64,000 nucleotides of DNA from Deltaproteobacteria bacterium (GCA_016218815.1 JACRCX010000107.1:1-64000); one strand, 5' to 3'. Numbered from the stretch's first letter, positions 1 through 9,799 are shown. Notes: generated by a model from the letters alone, not told the origin. Translations and numbers: made by a program.

Positions 1-993
1 ACCCCTCGTCCATCGGCACGACCACGTCGTCGAGGTAGAAGTTGACCTGGTCGGGGTCGGCGGAGGGGCCGGGATCGTCGAGCACGTAGTCGCAGGTGAT
101 GACGGACGAGGCGATCGACTCCAGGGCGGCGGCGAGCCCCGGGCCGTCCTCGGCGTGCAGGAACGTCGTGAACGACGTGCCGCCGTTCGACGCGATCGCG
201 TTCAGCTCGGAGGCCAGCGTGCCGGACGTCGAGCCGAAGCCGATGGCGAACGACTTGATGCCGTGGGTCGACAGGATGTTGCGCGTGTGGGTCGTGAGGG
301 CCGAGACCGGGTCGCCGTCGAAGCACCCCTCGTCCTCGCCGTCGGAGACCACCACCAGGTAGTTGTCCCCGTCGTCGGAGTAGATCTCCGGCGCGTCGGT
401 CGGTCCGGGACCCGAGTCGTAGTACTCCATCTGGTTGACCAGCGGGGTGAACGTGCAGAACTGCGGGTAGGCGGGGTCGTTCATGTGCGCCTCGATGTCG
501 GGCGCGCCCAGGTAGCGGATGGCGACCGGCACCTGCGGCGGGAAGTTCGTCCCGCACTTGTCCTCCGGGCAACGCATGCAAAGGCCGCCGCAGTCGGCCC
601 ACAAGCCCGGGAAGCCGTCGGGGAAGGCGTCCAGGCCGAAGTACATGTCCTCGAACGCGGGATTGGCGAGCAGCTCGGAGACGGCATCGGTGGCCTGCTC
701 CCAGGGCGAACCCATCATCGACGACGACTGGTCGAGGAGCAGCATGAGGCGGACGATCTCGTGGTGTAGGTTGAAGTCCAGCTCCGCGCAGACGTTGTCG
801 TACTCATAGTCCGGGATCTCGCGGGCCTCGGGCGTCACGTCAAGGTCGGCGTCGGCGTCGGCACCATCGGTCCGTCCCGTGTCGCGGGGACCCGAGTCGT
901 CGGCGGGATCGCTGCACGCCGGCGCGCAGGCGAGAGCGGCCAGCAGCGCCGCGATCCGTGGAACCAGGTGTGCGAACCCGTGTGGATCGTCCA
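1..993 (-). CDS. vWA-domain lipoprotein, C-terminus cut by window edge
   Basis: Partial gene reading leftward off the window (331 codons present). The ATG at 993 begins a signal peptide with a basic/hydrophobic start and a cysteine near residue 23 in a lipobox-like ALAC context, followed by an Asp/Ala-rich linker. From about residue 78 a von Willebrand factor A domain is seen: LLDQSSSM is a MIDAS-type DxSxS motif, and later VVVSDGEDEGCFDGDP and FAIGFGS fit the rest of the fold. Many Cys suggest an exported, disulfide-bonded protein. Role unknown; such lipoproteins are common in myxobacteria-like genomes, presumably in adhesion or matrix binding (inference). Divergent from the beta-helix lipoprotein at 1265, with 271 bases between them. 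Confidence 0.8.
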
Positions 994-1264
994 TCTCGGC
1001 TCCTCCCTTCCCCCGGTGTCGCCGTGGAGCATACCCCGCCCGGCCCGAAGCGGCAACGAAGCGGCCTCCCTCCGGCTCCCGTTCCGTTCGGGTCCCGTTT
1101 CGCTCCCGTCCCCCGCGCGGGGATCGAATTGCGCCAAGCGCGGCTGCATCAACGAGCCCCAATCTCCGCTGCCCGGACCGCGCCCGCGCCTCCCCTACAT
1201 CTTGCAATTCCCCACCCGCCCCGGCAGTCTCCGTTTGGTGGGCGGCTGCAGGGAAGCGGGCACG
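994..1264. other. divergent intergenic region
   Basis: Spacer between two divergently transcribed lipoprotein genes, so it must hold both promoters. It contains imperfect CCCGTTTCG/CCGTTCGGG repeats around 1078-1110 but no convincing -35/-10 pair. Confidence 0.4.
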
Positions 1265-2809
1265 GTGAGACGCGGCAGATGTACGAATGTCGCAGCGGGA
1301 GCCATCGGGATGATGCTGGCGCTAGCCTGTCCGCAGAGCTATCGCACCGAAGCCGAGGAGGCCGACGGCAGCATCTCTCACGATGCGGATGTTCCACTCG
1401 ACGGCGAAAGCCGCGACGCGGCGCCGATCGAGGATGTTCCGACGGGCGATGACGATTCGATGCCCGGCGACGGGTCGGCGGTCGACGGTGCCGCCGAGTG
1501 TCCGGTGTGGGCGGTCCCTGACGGATCTCGCAGCGGCGACGGCACCGGCTCGCGCGACGACCCGGTCAACGGCGTCCAACGCGCCTTCAACGGCCGCGGA
1601 ACGTGTGAACACATCATTCTGCTCCGTTCGGCCGATACCCCGTTCTCGGCGCGGCTCGATCTTCGATTCGCCGCCGGCGGCAGCCTGGTCATCGAGGGCG
1701 ATCCGGACGATCCCTTTCGCGCGGAGCTGGATGCCGCGTCGGGGAAGGGCCTCATCGTTGCCGGCCCGCCGGACGCGGTCGCGGAGACCGTTACGCTGCG
1801 CCATCTCGCCGTTCGGCACGGCCGTGGCGACAGCGGCGGATGCCTCGAGCTGCTCGCGGCGCCTTCGAGTCCCGTCGAATTGCATCTCGAGGACACCGAG
1901 TGGACCGACTGCCACGCTTCGGTCGACGGCGGTGCCGTCAGCGTGCCGGCGGTGGCTGTCACCATCGAGGATTCCATCTTCGCCGACGACTCGGCCGGCA
2001 ACAAGGGCGGCGCAATCGACATCAACGGCATGGATCGTTACTCGGCCGATCTGGTGGTCGAGCGGTGCTGGTTCCAGCGCGACTCGGCCCGCGACGGCGG
2101 AGCGATTTCAACATGGATAGAAGGTTGGGTCGCCGGGGCGATTCGCATCGAGGACTCACGTTTCGCGGACCTTTCCGCCACCGACCTCGCCGGGGCCCTG
2201 TTGCTCGAGGCTGGGGCCGATGTGGAGATTCGTGGCAGTCGTTTCGACCGCATCGATGCCCGCGATGCAATCCTTGTCGGAGTCGTGGGGCAATTGGTGT
2301 TCGAGCACAACGTGGTCGCCGACTGCGCTCCCCGGTCCGGTTGGGCGATGGACTGCATGCGCGCCCAGTCGGCCACGAACAACATCTTCCTGCGGAGTTC
2401 TGCTCTCGACGCGAAACACGCATCGAACAACGTGCTGATCGCCACGGGCGGGACCGGGGCGATCCTTATCGGAGACGAACTCGGTCGCTCGGTCGGCAAT
2501 ATCATCGTGGATGACTGGCTCGCTGGCACTCCGGGCTGCGACTGGGTCTTTCACTACCTGGACCATTCGAACGTGTGGAAGTCCGGCGTCCCCGTCGCGG
2601 CCGATTGCCTCGACCGGGGCAACATCTCGGTTGATCCCATCTTCATGAACGCTGCGGTCGAGGACTTCCATCTGCGCCCCGGCTCGCCGTGCATCGACGC
2701 GGGTCCGCCCGAGACTGAGTTCAACGATCCGGACGGCTCGCGCAACGACATGGGCGCGTTCGGCGGGCCCGGCGGAACATGGACGCCGCTCTCCGCAACC
2801 CCACCCTAG
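1265..2809 (+). CDS. parallel beta-helix lipoprotein (choice-of-anchor Q type)
   Basis: 514 residues from a GTG chosen because it gives a good lipoprotein signal: RRGR n-region, hydrophobic stretch and cysteine at residue 22 (LALAC); ATGs at 1310/1313 would cut the signal short. After a 50-residue acidic linker comes a right-handed parallel beta-helix: repeated short strands with GGAISV/GGAIDI/GGAIST turns, typical of secreted beta-helix and choice-of-anchor proteins. The C-terminus (DFHLRPGSPCIDAG ... NDMGAFGGPGG) is the closing motif seen in choice-of-anchor Q proteins. Probably an outer-surface protein; ligand unknown. No catalytic residues of a pectate lyase are evident. Confidence 0.8.
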   Translation: MRRGRCTNVAAGAIGMMLALACPQSYRTEAEEADGSISHDADVPLDGESRDAAPIEDVPTGDDDSMPGDGSAVDGAAECPVWAVPDGSRSGDGTGSRDDPVNGVQRAFNGRGTCEHIILLRSADTPFSARLDLRFAAGGSLVIEGDPDDPFRAELDAASGKGLIVAGPPDAVAETVTLRHLAVRHGRGDSGGCLELLAAPSSPVELHLEDTEWTDCHASVDGGAVSVPAVAVTIEDSIFADDSAGNKGGAIDINGMDRYSADLVVERCWFQRDSARDGGAISTWIEGWVAGAIRIEDSRFADLSATDLAGALLLEAGADVEIRGSRFDRIDARDAILVGVVGQLVFEHNVVADCAPRSGWAMDCMRAQSATNNIFLRSSALDAKHASNNVLIATGGTGAILIGDELGRSVGNIIVDDWLAGTPGCDWVFHYLDHSNVWKSGVPVAADCLDRGNISVDPIFMNAAVEDFHLRPGSPCIDAGPPETEFNDPDGSRNDMGAFGGPGGTWTPLSATPP

Positions 2810-3177
2810 CGCACGCTGCGCACGCACAGGATCCCGAGCCAACCAGACCGACCATCTGAGCGCGCCGGGTCCGTGGGCGGGGCTGGTGCTCCCCGGGGGG
2901 CCGCCTCGGCTTCTCCCATGTGGGTCGGGTCTCAGGAGCCTCCATCGTCCCCGGTCCGACACGCGGTTCTCTGCCGACCGGCCGTCAGCCCGGCCAGACC
3001 CGACCCGTCCCGCCCTTCGCGCCGTTGGCGATCCTCTGCGCCCGGCCCAAGCAACGACGCGGCGACCTCGGCGATGCAAGGGGGCCGCCGCCGCCCGGAT
3101 ATTGCGCGCGCCGTGCAGCCGTTTTACTCTGCGAAACGCGTGCATTGCGGCGCGGCTCGGGGAGGTCGGGGCGATCC
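2810..3177 (+). other. intergenic, no gene seen
   Basis: 368 bases between two same-strand genes. Stop-free frames cross it only because GC is high; no motif-bearing protein, terminator or clear promoter was recognised. Confidence 0.4.
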
Positions 3178-5673
3178 ATGGAGCTTTGTCTGGGGTGCGG
3201 ACGGGTCTTCGGCGACGGGACGGCCAAGTGCCCGTCGGACGGGGACGAGCTCCTGCCGTACGAGTCGTCGCGTCCGGAGGGGGACGTCGTCGAGGGCGGG
3301 TACCGGGTGGTCCGCATCGTCGGCGTCGGGCAGTGCGGCGAGGTCTTCGAGTGCCGGGAGGTTTCGACCGACCGCCAGGTCGTTCTTCGCCTCATGGCCC
3401 CGGAGCTGACGGGAAGCCGGATCCCGACGGAGCTGCTGCTGCGGCACATGATGCAGCTCCGGGAGTTCCACCACGCCAACGCGGTCCAGGTGCACGACGT
3501 CCGCCTGCACGAAGGGCGACTGGCGCTCGTCCGCGACTGGGTCGACGGGGAGCGGCTGCTCGACGTGCTGCTGCGCGAGCGAGTGCTGACGATCCCCCAC
3601 TCCATCGACCTCGCCATCCAGATCGCCGAGGCGCTGGCCGCGGCGCACAAGGTCGATCTGCTGCACCTGCAGCTCCGCCCGTCCAACGTCTTCCTCGAGG
3701 TGGGCAAGGGCAGCGCGCTGGAGCAGGCTCGGCTGGTCGACTTCGGCATCGGCCCGCAGCGCAACGTCGACGGCCGCGACGTCTTCGGCACGATCCGCAC
3801 GCTGGCTCCCGAGCAGATCGAGGGCTGGGACCCGTCGCCGCGCTCGGACATCTACTCCCTGGGCCTCCTGGTCCACAGGCTCGTCACCGGCCGGCAGCCC
3901 TTCGCCGGCACCGGCGACGACGTCGTGCGGCAGGCGCTGGAGGAGGCCCTTCCGCCCATGACGTCACCGGCCGGCCGGCCCGTGCCGCCCACGCTCGACG
4001 CGCTGGTGCACGAGATGGCCGAGAAGCGGGCGTCCGAGCGGCCGCGGGGCATGGTCGAGGTGCTCGAGCGGCTGCGCCGGATCCAGGCGGAGGTCGAGGA
4101 CGACCTGCCGTTCGAGCTGGCCTTCCGCGAGGAACAGCGCCGGTCCTCGACTCCGGGCGCCCACCGCGAACAGGCCACGGTCGTGATGCGGCGTTCGAGC
4201 ATCGCGCCGCCGCCGCCCGTGCCGTCGGAGCGCGGCCGGGTGTCGTCGGCACCCGTCCCGCCGCTCTTCACGCCGCGCGGCGCGGAGAAGAAGCGACGCG
4301 AATCCCTCGCTCCGGCAGCACCCGCGGATCCCGCGCCGGAGGCGCCCGAGGGGCCGCGCCGCGAGGCGCAGACGATGATGTGGCCCGCGCTGTCCGAGAC
4401 CGTGACCAAGCTCTCCTCGCCCCAGGCCCGCGCGGTGTCCGCGGCCAAGGCCACCGCGGCGACCCCGGCCAAGGCGCAGCCAACGCCGGTCGCACCGCGC
4501 AAGCCGCAGGGTGCGCCCAAGCCTGCCGCCGCCGCGGGCCACCGGCCGCAGCGCACGCTGGTCGGCCAACCCTCCGTGGTCGTCCAGAAGCGCCCGGCGA
4601 TCGCGCCGGCGCCGGCGCCCGAGGCCGTCTCGCCCGAGGAGCCGGTCACGCTCGAGGGCATCCCGATCGCCGATTCGATCCCCACCGGGATTCCGGTCGA
4701 CGTCGTGGAGCGTGCGGAGCAGGCCGGGCCGGAGCCGTTTCCAACTCCCTCGAAGGCGCCCGAGCGGCCGATCAGCATCGAGCCGCCGCCCCTGATGGCG
4801 TTCGGGCTGGAGCCCGGGGCGATCCAGCCGGAAGCGCGCCTCGCTCCGCGGATCGCGGCGCCGCGGCGCCGGACCGCCCTGTGGCTCGCGGTCGGGGGCA
4901 TCGGCGTTGCCGCGGCGGCGACGGTCGCCGTCTGGCTGGTCTTCTTCCGCGGAAGCGGCACGGGCAGCACCGAAGGGCACGGCGCGGCGGGAAGCGCTCC
5001 GGATGCGCCGGCGATGCGCGTCTCGGCGGCCGCGCCGGTCGACGCGGGTACCGCCGCCGCGGCTGGCGCGCCGCCGGGAACTCCCGCGGACCCGGCGCGG
5101 GTGTCCGACGCGGAAGCCGACGGCGCACTCGCCGCTCCGGGAATCGACCCGCCCGTCGTGGACGGCGGCGCGACGACCGACGCTCCGCCGGACGGCATGC
5201 CCGGGACGGGTCCCGTGGACGCCGCTCCGGTGGAGGCGGCGACCGGGGACGCGGCGGCGGACGCGACGTTGGTCCGGACACCGGACGCGCCGGCGGATCC
5301 GGACGACGTTCCGACCGGGGCTTCCGCGGAGGAGCTGAAGCGCATTGCGGTGCACTGGGTGCAGCAGGGAAACACGGAGCTGCGAGGGCGGCAGTTCGCC
5401 CAGGCGCGCGCGTCGTTCGAGCGTGCTCTTCGTTTCGACCCGCGCAGCCGCGAGGCGCGCATCGGCCTGGGGCGCATCGCGTTCCAGCAGGGCCAGTTCG
5501 CGGAGGCCGTGCGGTACCTCGAGCCGATGTTCCGGGGGCGCGGCAACATGGAGCTGGGGATCGCCTACGTCCGCGTGGGCCGTCCGGGCGACGCCAAGGC
5601 GCAGTTCCAGAAGATCCTGGAGCGCGACCCGGGCAACGCCGACGCGCAGCGCGCGCTGGGCTCGTTGCCGTAG
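3178..5673 (+). CDS. membrane Ser/Thr kinase-like protein, predicted pseudokinase, with TPRs
   Basis: 831 residues from the ATG at 3178; a zinc-ribbon-like CLGC...KCPSDG motif starts at residue 4. A protein-kinase fold follows (about 38-310): glycine loop GVGQCGEV, LAPE and DIYSLG motifs, and VDFG (Asp188) are present. The beta-3 lysine is Arg71 (VVLR) and the catalytic HRDLKPxN is HLQLRPSN, so the catalytic Asp is Gln165 and the next Lys is Arg. Catalysis is therefore doubtful and a scaffold or sensor role is inferred. A long Pro/Ala linker, one transmembrane helix (about 562-590) and C-terminal tetratricopeptide repeats (about 720-831, outside the membrane) complete it. Convergent with the gene ending at 5678. 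Confidence 0.85.
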   Translation: MELCLGCGRVFGDGTAKCPSDGDELLPYESSRPEGDVVEGGYRVVRIVGVGQCGEVFECREVSTDRQVVLRLMAPELTGSRIPTELLLRHMMQLREFHHANAVQVHDVRLHEGRLALVRDWVDGERLLDVLLRERVLTIPHSIDLAIQIAEALAAAHKVDLLHLQLRPSNVFLEVGKGSALEQARLVDFGIGPQRNVDGRDVFGTIRTLAPEQIEGWDPSPRSDIYSLGLLVHRLVTGRQPFAGTGDDVVRQALEEALPPMTSPAGRPVPPTLDALVHEMAEKRASERPRGMVEVLERLRRIQAEVEDDLPFELAFREEQRRSSTPGAHREQATVVMRRSSIAPPPPVPSERGRVSSAPVPPLFTPRGAEKKRRESLAPAAPADPAPEAPEGPRREAQTMMWPALSETVTKLSSPQARAVSAAKATAATPAKAQPTPVAPRKPQGAPKPAAAAGHRPQRTLVGQPSVVVQKRPAIAPAPAPEAVSPEEPVTLEGIPIADSIPTGIPVDVVERAEQAGPEPFPTPSKAPERPISIEPPPLMAFGLEPGAIQPEARLAPRIAAPRRRTALWLAVGGIGVAAAATVAVWLVFFRGSGTGSTEGHGAAGSAPDAPAMRVSAAAPVDAGTAAAAGAPPGTPADPARVSDAEADGALAAPGIDPPVVDGGATTDAPPDGMPGTGPVDAAPVEAATGDAAADATLVRTPDAPADPDDVPTGASAEELKRIAVHWVQQGNTELRGRQFAQARASFERALRFDPRSREARIGLGRIAFQQGQFAEAVRYLEPMFRGRGNMELGIAYVRVGRPGDAKAQFQKILERDPGNADAQRALGSLP

Positions 5674-5677
5674 GACG

Positions 5678-6748
5678 CTACCGTTCCACGACGCGCACCA
5701 GCCACGGGGGAAGCCCGACGTCGATGGGCTGCGTGGTCGTCTCGACGCCGTCGAGCGTGAACAGGCGCAGCCCGGGCGCGTCGTTCGTGCGGTCGCAGAT
5801 CGCGACCCGACCCCCGTCGATCGGCACGACGCACGGGAGCAGCAGGCTCGCGCCGCTGACGATCGTCAGTCGCGACCCGTCGGCCGGGTCCCAGCGCACG
5901 ACCGACTTGACGAAGGACGGGTCTGACACGACGAGCCACACGGAGCCGTCCTCGACGGGCGCGAAGGCGGTCACGTCGCCCCCGAGCGTCGCTTCGTCGA
6001 GCAGCAGGCCGCCGGAAACGCCCGCGGCGAGGTCGACGGCCTCGAGTCCTCCGTCCAGCACGCCGAAGACCCCGACCTCGGCGACGAGCAGCCGTCCGTC
6101 GGCGGCCAACGCCATGTCGCCGTACGGGTCCGAAGCGGCAAGCTCGAAGGTCCGCTCGACCCGGTCGGTCGCCGGGTCGATCACGGCCAGGGCGCCGGGG
6201 CCGGTCGGGCGGTAGGCGTCGTCGTGGTCGAGGCGTTCGATCGCGACAACGATGCGATCGCCGACGGCGAGCATGGCGGCGGGCTCGGGAAAGCCGTCCG
6301 CGTCGGCGAGCGAGGCGAGGTCGATCGTGCCGCGCGTGGAGCCGTCGCGCGGGTCGAGGACGAGCAGGCTCGTGCTTTCCAGGCGGCTGACGTACGCCTT
6401 GTCGTCCGAGGCGAAGGCGATGTCCTGCGGGTTGGAGCCGGGCTCGGTCGAGGTCTGCCACAGGACGGAGTAGCCGCCGGCGGCGTCCAGGGCGGTGACG
6501 TTGTCCTGGCCGAGGCGGTTGACGACGTAGACGCGGCCGCCGCGGACGCGGGCGGTGGCGTCGGAGTGGACGAGTCCGACGTTGACGGCGGCCTCGCCGG
6601 TGGACGAGTCGACGATGGAGAAGGCGCCGGTTTCGAAGTCGGTTGTCAGGACGAACAGGTCGCCGGCGATCGCCGGATCGCGCACCGGCTCCGGCGCGCA
6701 CGCCGCCGCACTCAACGCCGCACAGAGGAGGACCCGGCTCGCGTGCAC
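5678..6748 (-). CDS. YncE-like beta-propeller lipoprotein, possible BtuG-type B12-binding partner
   Basis: 356 residues from a GTG at 6748 that gives a lipoprotein signal peptide (VLLCAALSAAAC, Cys at residue 17). The rest is a series of beta-propeller blades of the YncE/NHL kind (FVLTTDFETGAFSIVDSSTG, VIDPATDRVERTF, LAVGDRIVVAIE). It is the last gene of a minus-strand set behind a cobalamin riboswitch, after a BtuB-like receptor. In Bacteroides, BtuG is a seven-bladed propeller lipoprotein that caps BtuB and binds B12; the gene order suggests an analogous partner here. That assignment is inference: propellers of this type also accompany other TonB receptors. The 103-base gap to the receptor gene carries a dispersed repeat. 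Confidence 0.75.
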   Translation of the reverse strand: MHASRVLLCAALSAAACAPEPVRDPAIAGDLFVLTTDFETGAFSIVDSSTGEAAVNVGLVHSDATARVRGGRVYVVNRLGQDNVTALDAAGGYSVLWQTSTEPGSNPQDIAFASDDKAYVSRLESTSLLVLDPRDGSTRGTIDLASLADADGFPEPAAMLAVGDRIVVAIERLDHDDAYRPTGPGALAVIDPATDRVERTFELAASDPYGDMALAADGRLLVAEVGVFGVLDGGLEAVDLAAGVSGGLLLDEATLGGDVTAFAPVEDGSVWLVVSDPSFVKSVVRWDPADGSRLTIVSGASLLLPCVVPIDGGRVAICDRTNDAPGLRLFTLDGVETTTQPIDVGLPPWLVRVVER

Positions 6749-6795
6749 GCCGCACCGGCCACCGGGATCGTGCGCCCTTTCGGTCTGCCCTTCCC

Positions 6796-6829
6796 TTCCC
6801 CATCTGTGTCCATCTGTGTTCATCTGTGG
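6796..6829. repeat. short direct repeats, CATCTGTGT family
   Basis: Three tandem variants of CCATCTGTGT/TCATCTGTGG lie between two genes of the B12 operon. On the minus strand they read as the NTDGHRWG-encoding sequence that is scattered between genes in many unrelated environmental genomes. Function unknown. Confidence 0.6.
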
Positions 6830-6851
6830 TCTTCCCCTCCCCCGCTCCCCG

Positions 6852-8909
6852 TCACATCCGCAACGAGAACGAGGCGAAGAACGATCGCCCCGGCAGCGGG
6901 TAGCGGAACGCGTCGAAGGCCGGTGTGTCGACCAGGTTGCGCCCTTCCACCGTGAGCGCCAGGCCGAACGAGTCGCGGTCGAGCCGCCAGGAGGCACCGG
7001 CACCGTGCAGCAGCCGGCCGGGGACGGAGCGCAGGTTCGAGCGGTCCAGCGGCGCCTCGGCCAGGTAGTCGGCCTCGTACCACAGCTCGACGCCCCAGCG
7101 CCGGAGCGAGATGCGACTCGAGACGTCGTGCGGCGCCCGGCCGGGCAGTCGCAGCCCCGACCAGTAGGGCGCGTCGCCCGTGTCGCGGGCCTCCTGGAAC
7201 GCGTACCGCACGTCGACCGCCAGCGTGTCGTTCCACGACAGCTCGAGCGTCGCCTCCGCACCGAGCGTGCGCGAGGAACCGATGTTCTCGGCGCGGAAGA
7301 CGCTTTGCGACTGGGGGACGAAGACGATCAGCTCGTCGGCGAAGGACGCGAAGAACGCGGCCGTCGCACGCAGCCGCAGTCCCGTCGCCGCGTCGCGCCA
7401 GTGCCAGGACGGCCCGGCGTCGACGTTCCACGCCGACTCGGGCCGCAGGCCGGGGTTGCCGACGACCGTCCCGCGATCGCCGAACAGCTCGCCGAAGGTC
7501 GGCACCCGGTGGAACCAGCCGACGTTCGCCCGCAGCTCGAAGCCGTCGAAGGCCGTCCAGCGCAGGCCCGCCGAGGGCGAGAACAGGACGTCCCAGGCGG
7601 AGCCGCCGTCACCGGCCGCGGACGGGAACGCGGCGTCCCCCTCGAAGGAGTCGACGTGGGAGTCCGCCCGGAAATCGGCCAGCAGGACCAGCTCGTCGTC
7701 GAGCAGCGAGACCTCGTAGCCGGCGCCCAGCCGCAGCAGCCAGCGTCCCTGGCGCGGTCCGTCGGCCGGCGCGGGGAAGTCGTACGACGGCCGGAAGCTC
7801 TCGTAGGACGTCTCGAGCCGGGCGCGCAGCAGGTGCGAGCCGTCGCCCAGGAAGAACGTCGACGAGGCCCAGGCGCCGCCGCCGGCGGTGAGGTCGTCCT
7901 GGACCTGCCGGCCCACCCCGAGCTCGCCCGCGGGATCCGCGAACCGGTCGGCGCGGAGCGACGCGTAGACCCCGACTTCCAGCGCCAGCAGGCCGCCGGC
8001 CAGGGCGGGCGCCGAGGCGGAGAGGCGCAGCCGGGCGTCGGTCCCTTCCAGCCGCGTGCGTTCCGCCTGGTCGTAATCCAGTCCCGGGAGGCCCTGGTCG
8101 TTGCGGACCAGCGAGAGCGAGCCGTCGAGACTCCAGTGGTCGAGGGGCACGGAGAGGCGGGCGGCGGCGGAGGTCTGGAGGAAGTCGTTGTTGATGCGGC
8201 GCAGCGCGAGGTCATCGGACGGCTCGAGCGGGGTGCCGTGGTCGGAGACGAACGTGTAGTCGCCGGCGGTGCGCAGGGCGGCGAAGGTCAGGCGCAGTCC
8301 GGCGACGGGCTCGCCGGCCTGGGAGTCGGCGAGGGCGGTGCGCAGCGAGGCCCAGCCGCGCCAGGTGTCGAACGAGCCGGCCGACATCCCGCTCGACAGC
8401 TCGGCCGCCCCGCCGTCGGGCGCGGCGCGGGTCACCAGGTTGACGGCGCCGCCGATGCCGGCCTCGCCGAGGGTGGGAGGGGCGAAGCCCCGGTAGACCT
8501 CGATCCGCTCGAGGTCGACCGAGGCGAGCTGCTCCAGGCCGACCATGCCGGAGCGCGCGTCGCCGACGGGAACGCCGTCGACGAAGATCGGCACCTGCGA
8601 CGGCGACGACCCGCGGATGGAAACGACGGCGAAGGAGCCGAGTCCGCCATGGCGGCGGACGCGCACGCCGGCGACGTCCTCCACGACGTCGGCCGCGGTC
8701 TGGGCGCCTTCGCGCACGGCATCCGCATCGACGACCTCGACGAACCGCGACGGGTTCTCGGCGACCGCGGCGGGCGTCGGCTCGGCGGGGGCCTGGACGT
8801 CGATCGGCTCCAGCGCGACGACTTCCTGGTCCGGCGGGTCCTCGGCGCGCACCGCGGCCGGCGCTGCCAGCGCCACGAGCGCGAGCGTGCCGGCCCGCAG
8901 GATGTTCAC
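6852..8909 (-). CDS. btuB: TonB-dependent receptor, BtuB-like (cobalamin uptake)
   Basis: 685 residues. The GTG start overlaps the stop of the preceding gene (GTGA at 8909-8906), implying coupling. Signal peptide ends near AVRAED (residue 23). A TonB-box-like stretch, then a plug domain (about 50-160): VVEDVAGVRVRRHG, SIRGSSPSQVPIFVDGVPV, DLERIEVYRG, GAGGAVNLVT-like. The remainder is an outer-membrane beta-barrel with alternating aromatic strands ending in FFASFSLRM, a typical Omp C-terminus. About 685 residues is close to BtuB family length. Placement behind a cobalamin riboswitch points to vitamin B12 or a corrinoid as the ligand; the sequence alone would not decide between B12 and a siderophore. 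Confidence 0.85.
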   Translation of the reverse strand: MNILRAGTLALVALAAPAAVRAEDPPDQEVVALEPIDVQAPAEPTPAAVAENPSRFVEVVDADAVREGAQTAADVVEDVAGVRVRRHGGLGSFAVVSIRGSSPSQVPIFVDGVPVGDARSGMVGLEQLASVDLERIEVYRGFAPPTLGEAGIGGAVNLVTRAAPDGGAAELSSGMSAGSFDTWRGWASLRTALADSQAGEPVAGLRLTFAALRTAGDYTFVSDHGTPLEPSDDLALRRINNDFLQTSAAARLSVPLDHWSLDGSLSLVRNDQGLPGLDYDQAERTRLEGTDARLRLSASAPALAGGLLALEVGVYASLRADRFADPAGELGVGRQVQDDLTAGGGAWASSTFFLGDGSHLLRARLETSYESFRPSYDFPAPADGPRQGRWLLRLGAGYEVSLLDDELVLLADFRADSHVDSFEGDAAFPSAAGDGGSAWDVLFSPSAGLRWTAFDGFELRANVGWFHRVPTFGELFGDRGTVVGNPGLRPESAWNVDAGPSWHWRDAATGLRLRATAAFFASFADELIVFVPQSQSVFRAENIGSSRTLGAEATLELSWNDTLAVDVRYAFQEARDTGDAPYWSGLRLPGRAPHDVSSRISLRRWGVELWYEADYLAEAPLDRSNLRSVPGRLLHGAGASWRLDRDSFGLALTVEGRNLVDTPAFDAFRYPLPGRSFFASFSLRM

Positions 8910-9523
8910 TCGGGGCACGCGTGGACCGACGCGAGGGCGTCGAGGTCGAAACCGGCCGATGGGGGAGCGGGAAGGCCGAGGCCGAGGTCGCGAATGCGCA
9001 CGAAGGTCGCGTGGGAGAGGCCGACGGCGGCGAGATCGAACGCGTCCCCGCCCGCGGTCTCCGGGTCGGTCGGGTCGATGCCGTTGCCCGGCGCCGACAG
9101 GACCGGGTGCCACCCCGCGCAGCCGTCGTAGGGGTACGCGTCCGAGCGGCAGGGGAACTCGGACCAGGTCACGCCGTCGTCGCTGACGGCCACCGCGGCC
9201 GGCTCCGCGTACGGCTGGTCCGGATTGCCGCCCGCCAGGAACGCGTTCTCGAAGACGAGGAGGTCGGGACCGTCGCCGTCGGGGATCCCCTCGCCGTCGA
9301 AGGCCACGACGATCGTGCCGCCGCCGCCCAGGCTGAGCACGTCGGTCCCGCCCCGGTCCGGCCCGCCGCCGACGGGGGGGCCGAGCACGACACCGGGGAG
9401 GCCTTCGGCGCCGAAGCCGGCGCCCTCCCCCGCCGTGAAGGAGACCACGCGATCGGCGAACGGGTCGCACGGCCCGGCGTCGCCGTCCGTGCCGCACCCG
9501 GCGAAGATGAGTAGGGGCGCCAC
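8906..9523 (-). CDS. small surface lipoprotein of the B12 operon
   Basis: 205 residues from the GTG at 9523, chosen because it yields a short lipoprotein signal (VAPLLIFAGC, Cys at residue 10). Upstream in-frame codons run through palindromic repeats and are probably not translated. The body has SLGGGGTIVVAFDGEG, DLLVFENAF, VAVSDDGVTWSEFPC and GGDAFDLAAVGL, a pattern I recognise from 'cell surface protein' families next to TonB receptors; no enzyme motif is visible. First gene after the cobalamin riboswitch and coupled to the receptor by a GTGA overlap, so a corrinoid-capturing surface role is plausible but unproven. Confidence 0.7.
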   Translation of the reverse strand: MAPLLIFAGCGTDGDAGPCDPFADRVVSFTAGEGAGFGAEGLPGVVLGPPVGGGPDRGGTDVLSLGGGGTIVVAFDGEGIPDGDGPDLLVFENAFLAGGNPDQPYAEPAAVAVSDDGVTWSEFPCRSDAYPYDGCAGWHPVLSAPGNGIDPTDPETAGGDAFDLAAVGLSHATFVRIRDLGLGLPAPPSAGFDLDALASVHACPE

Positions 9524-9585
9524 GCAGCCCTGAGCGAGCGCAGCGAGTCGCAGGGCAGAGCGTCTCGGGAATCCGGAACCCCTTC

Positions 9586-9660
9586 CCGCAACCGAACCGC
9601 GCCCTTCAGGGCGCGGCTCCCGCAGCAACGGCAGCCGCGGGCTGAAGCCCGCGGTTCGGT
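9586..9660. repeat. pair of GC-rich palindromes (REP-like)
   Basis: CCGCGCCCTTCAGGGCGCGG (about 9598-9617) and CCGCGGGCTGAAGCCCGCGG (about 9635-9654) are near-perfect hairpins. The same TTCAGG/CTGAAG-centred palindromes recur at 46571-46691, so this is a dispersed element. Here it sits in the leader between riboswitch and first gene. Confidence 0.65.
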
Positions 9661-9799
9661 TCCGGACTTCCGGCGACATTGGGACTCGCGATGTTCGAAG
9701 CACGGGATACCTCGCGGGCCGCAAGCGACCCGGAACGTCCCTGCTTCGTTCCGTGGCAGAATGACCCGGCGCCCCGGCCCTCGGAGGCGTGGCCATGGA

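Noticed and set aside
155-769. Plus-strand open frame over the vWA gene
   Set aside because: It is an Arg/Val-rich shadow of the minus-strand gene, which has a signal peptide and MIDAS motif.
9586-9660. Riboswitch terminator
   Set aside because: The palindromes lack a T-run and recur elsewhere (46567-46693), so they are better seen as a dispersed element.
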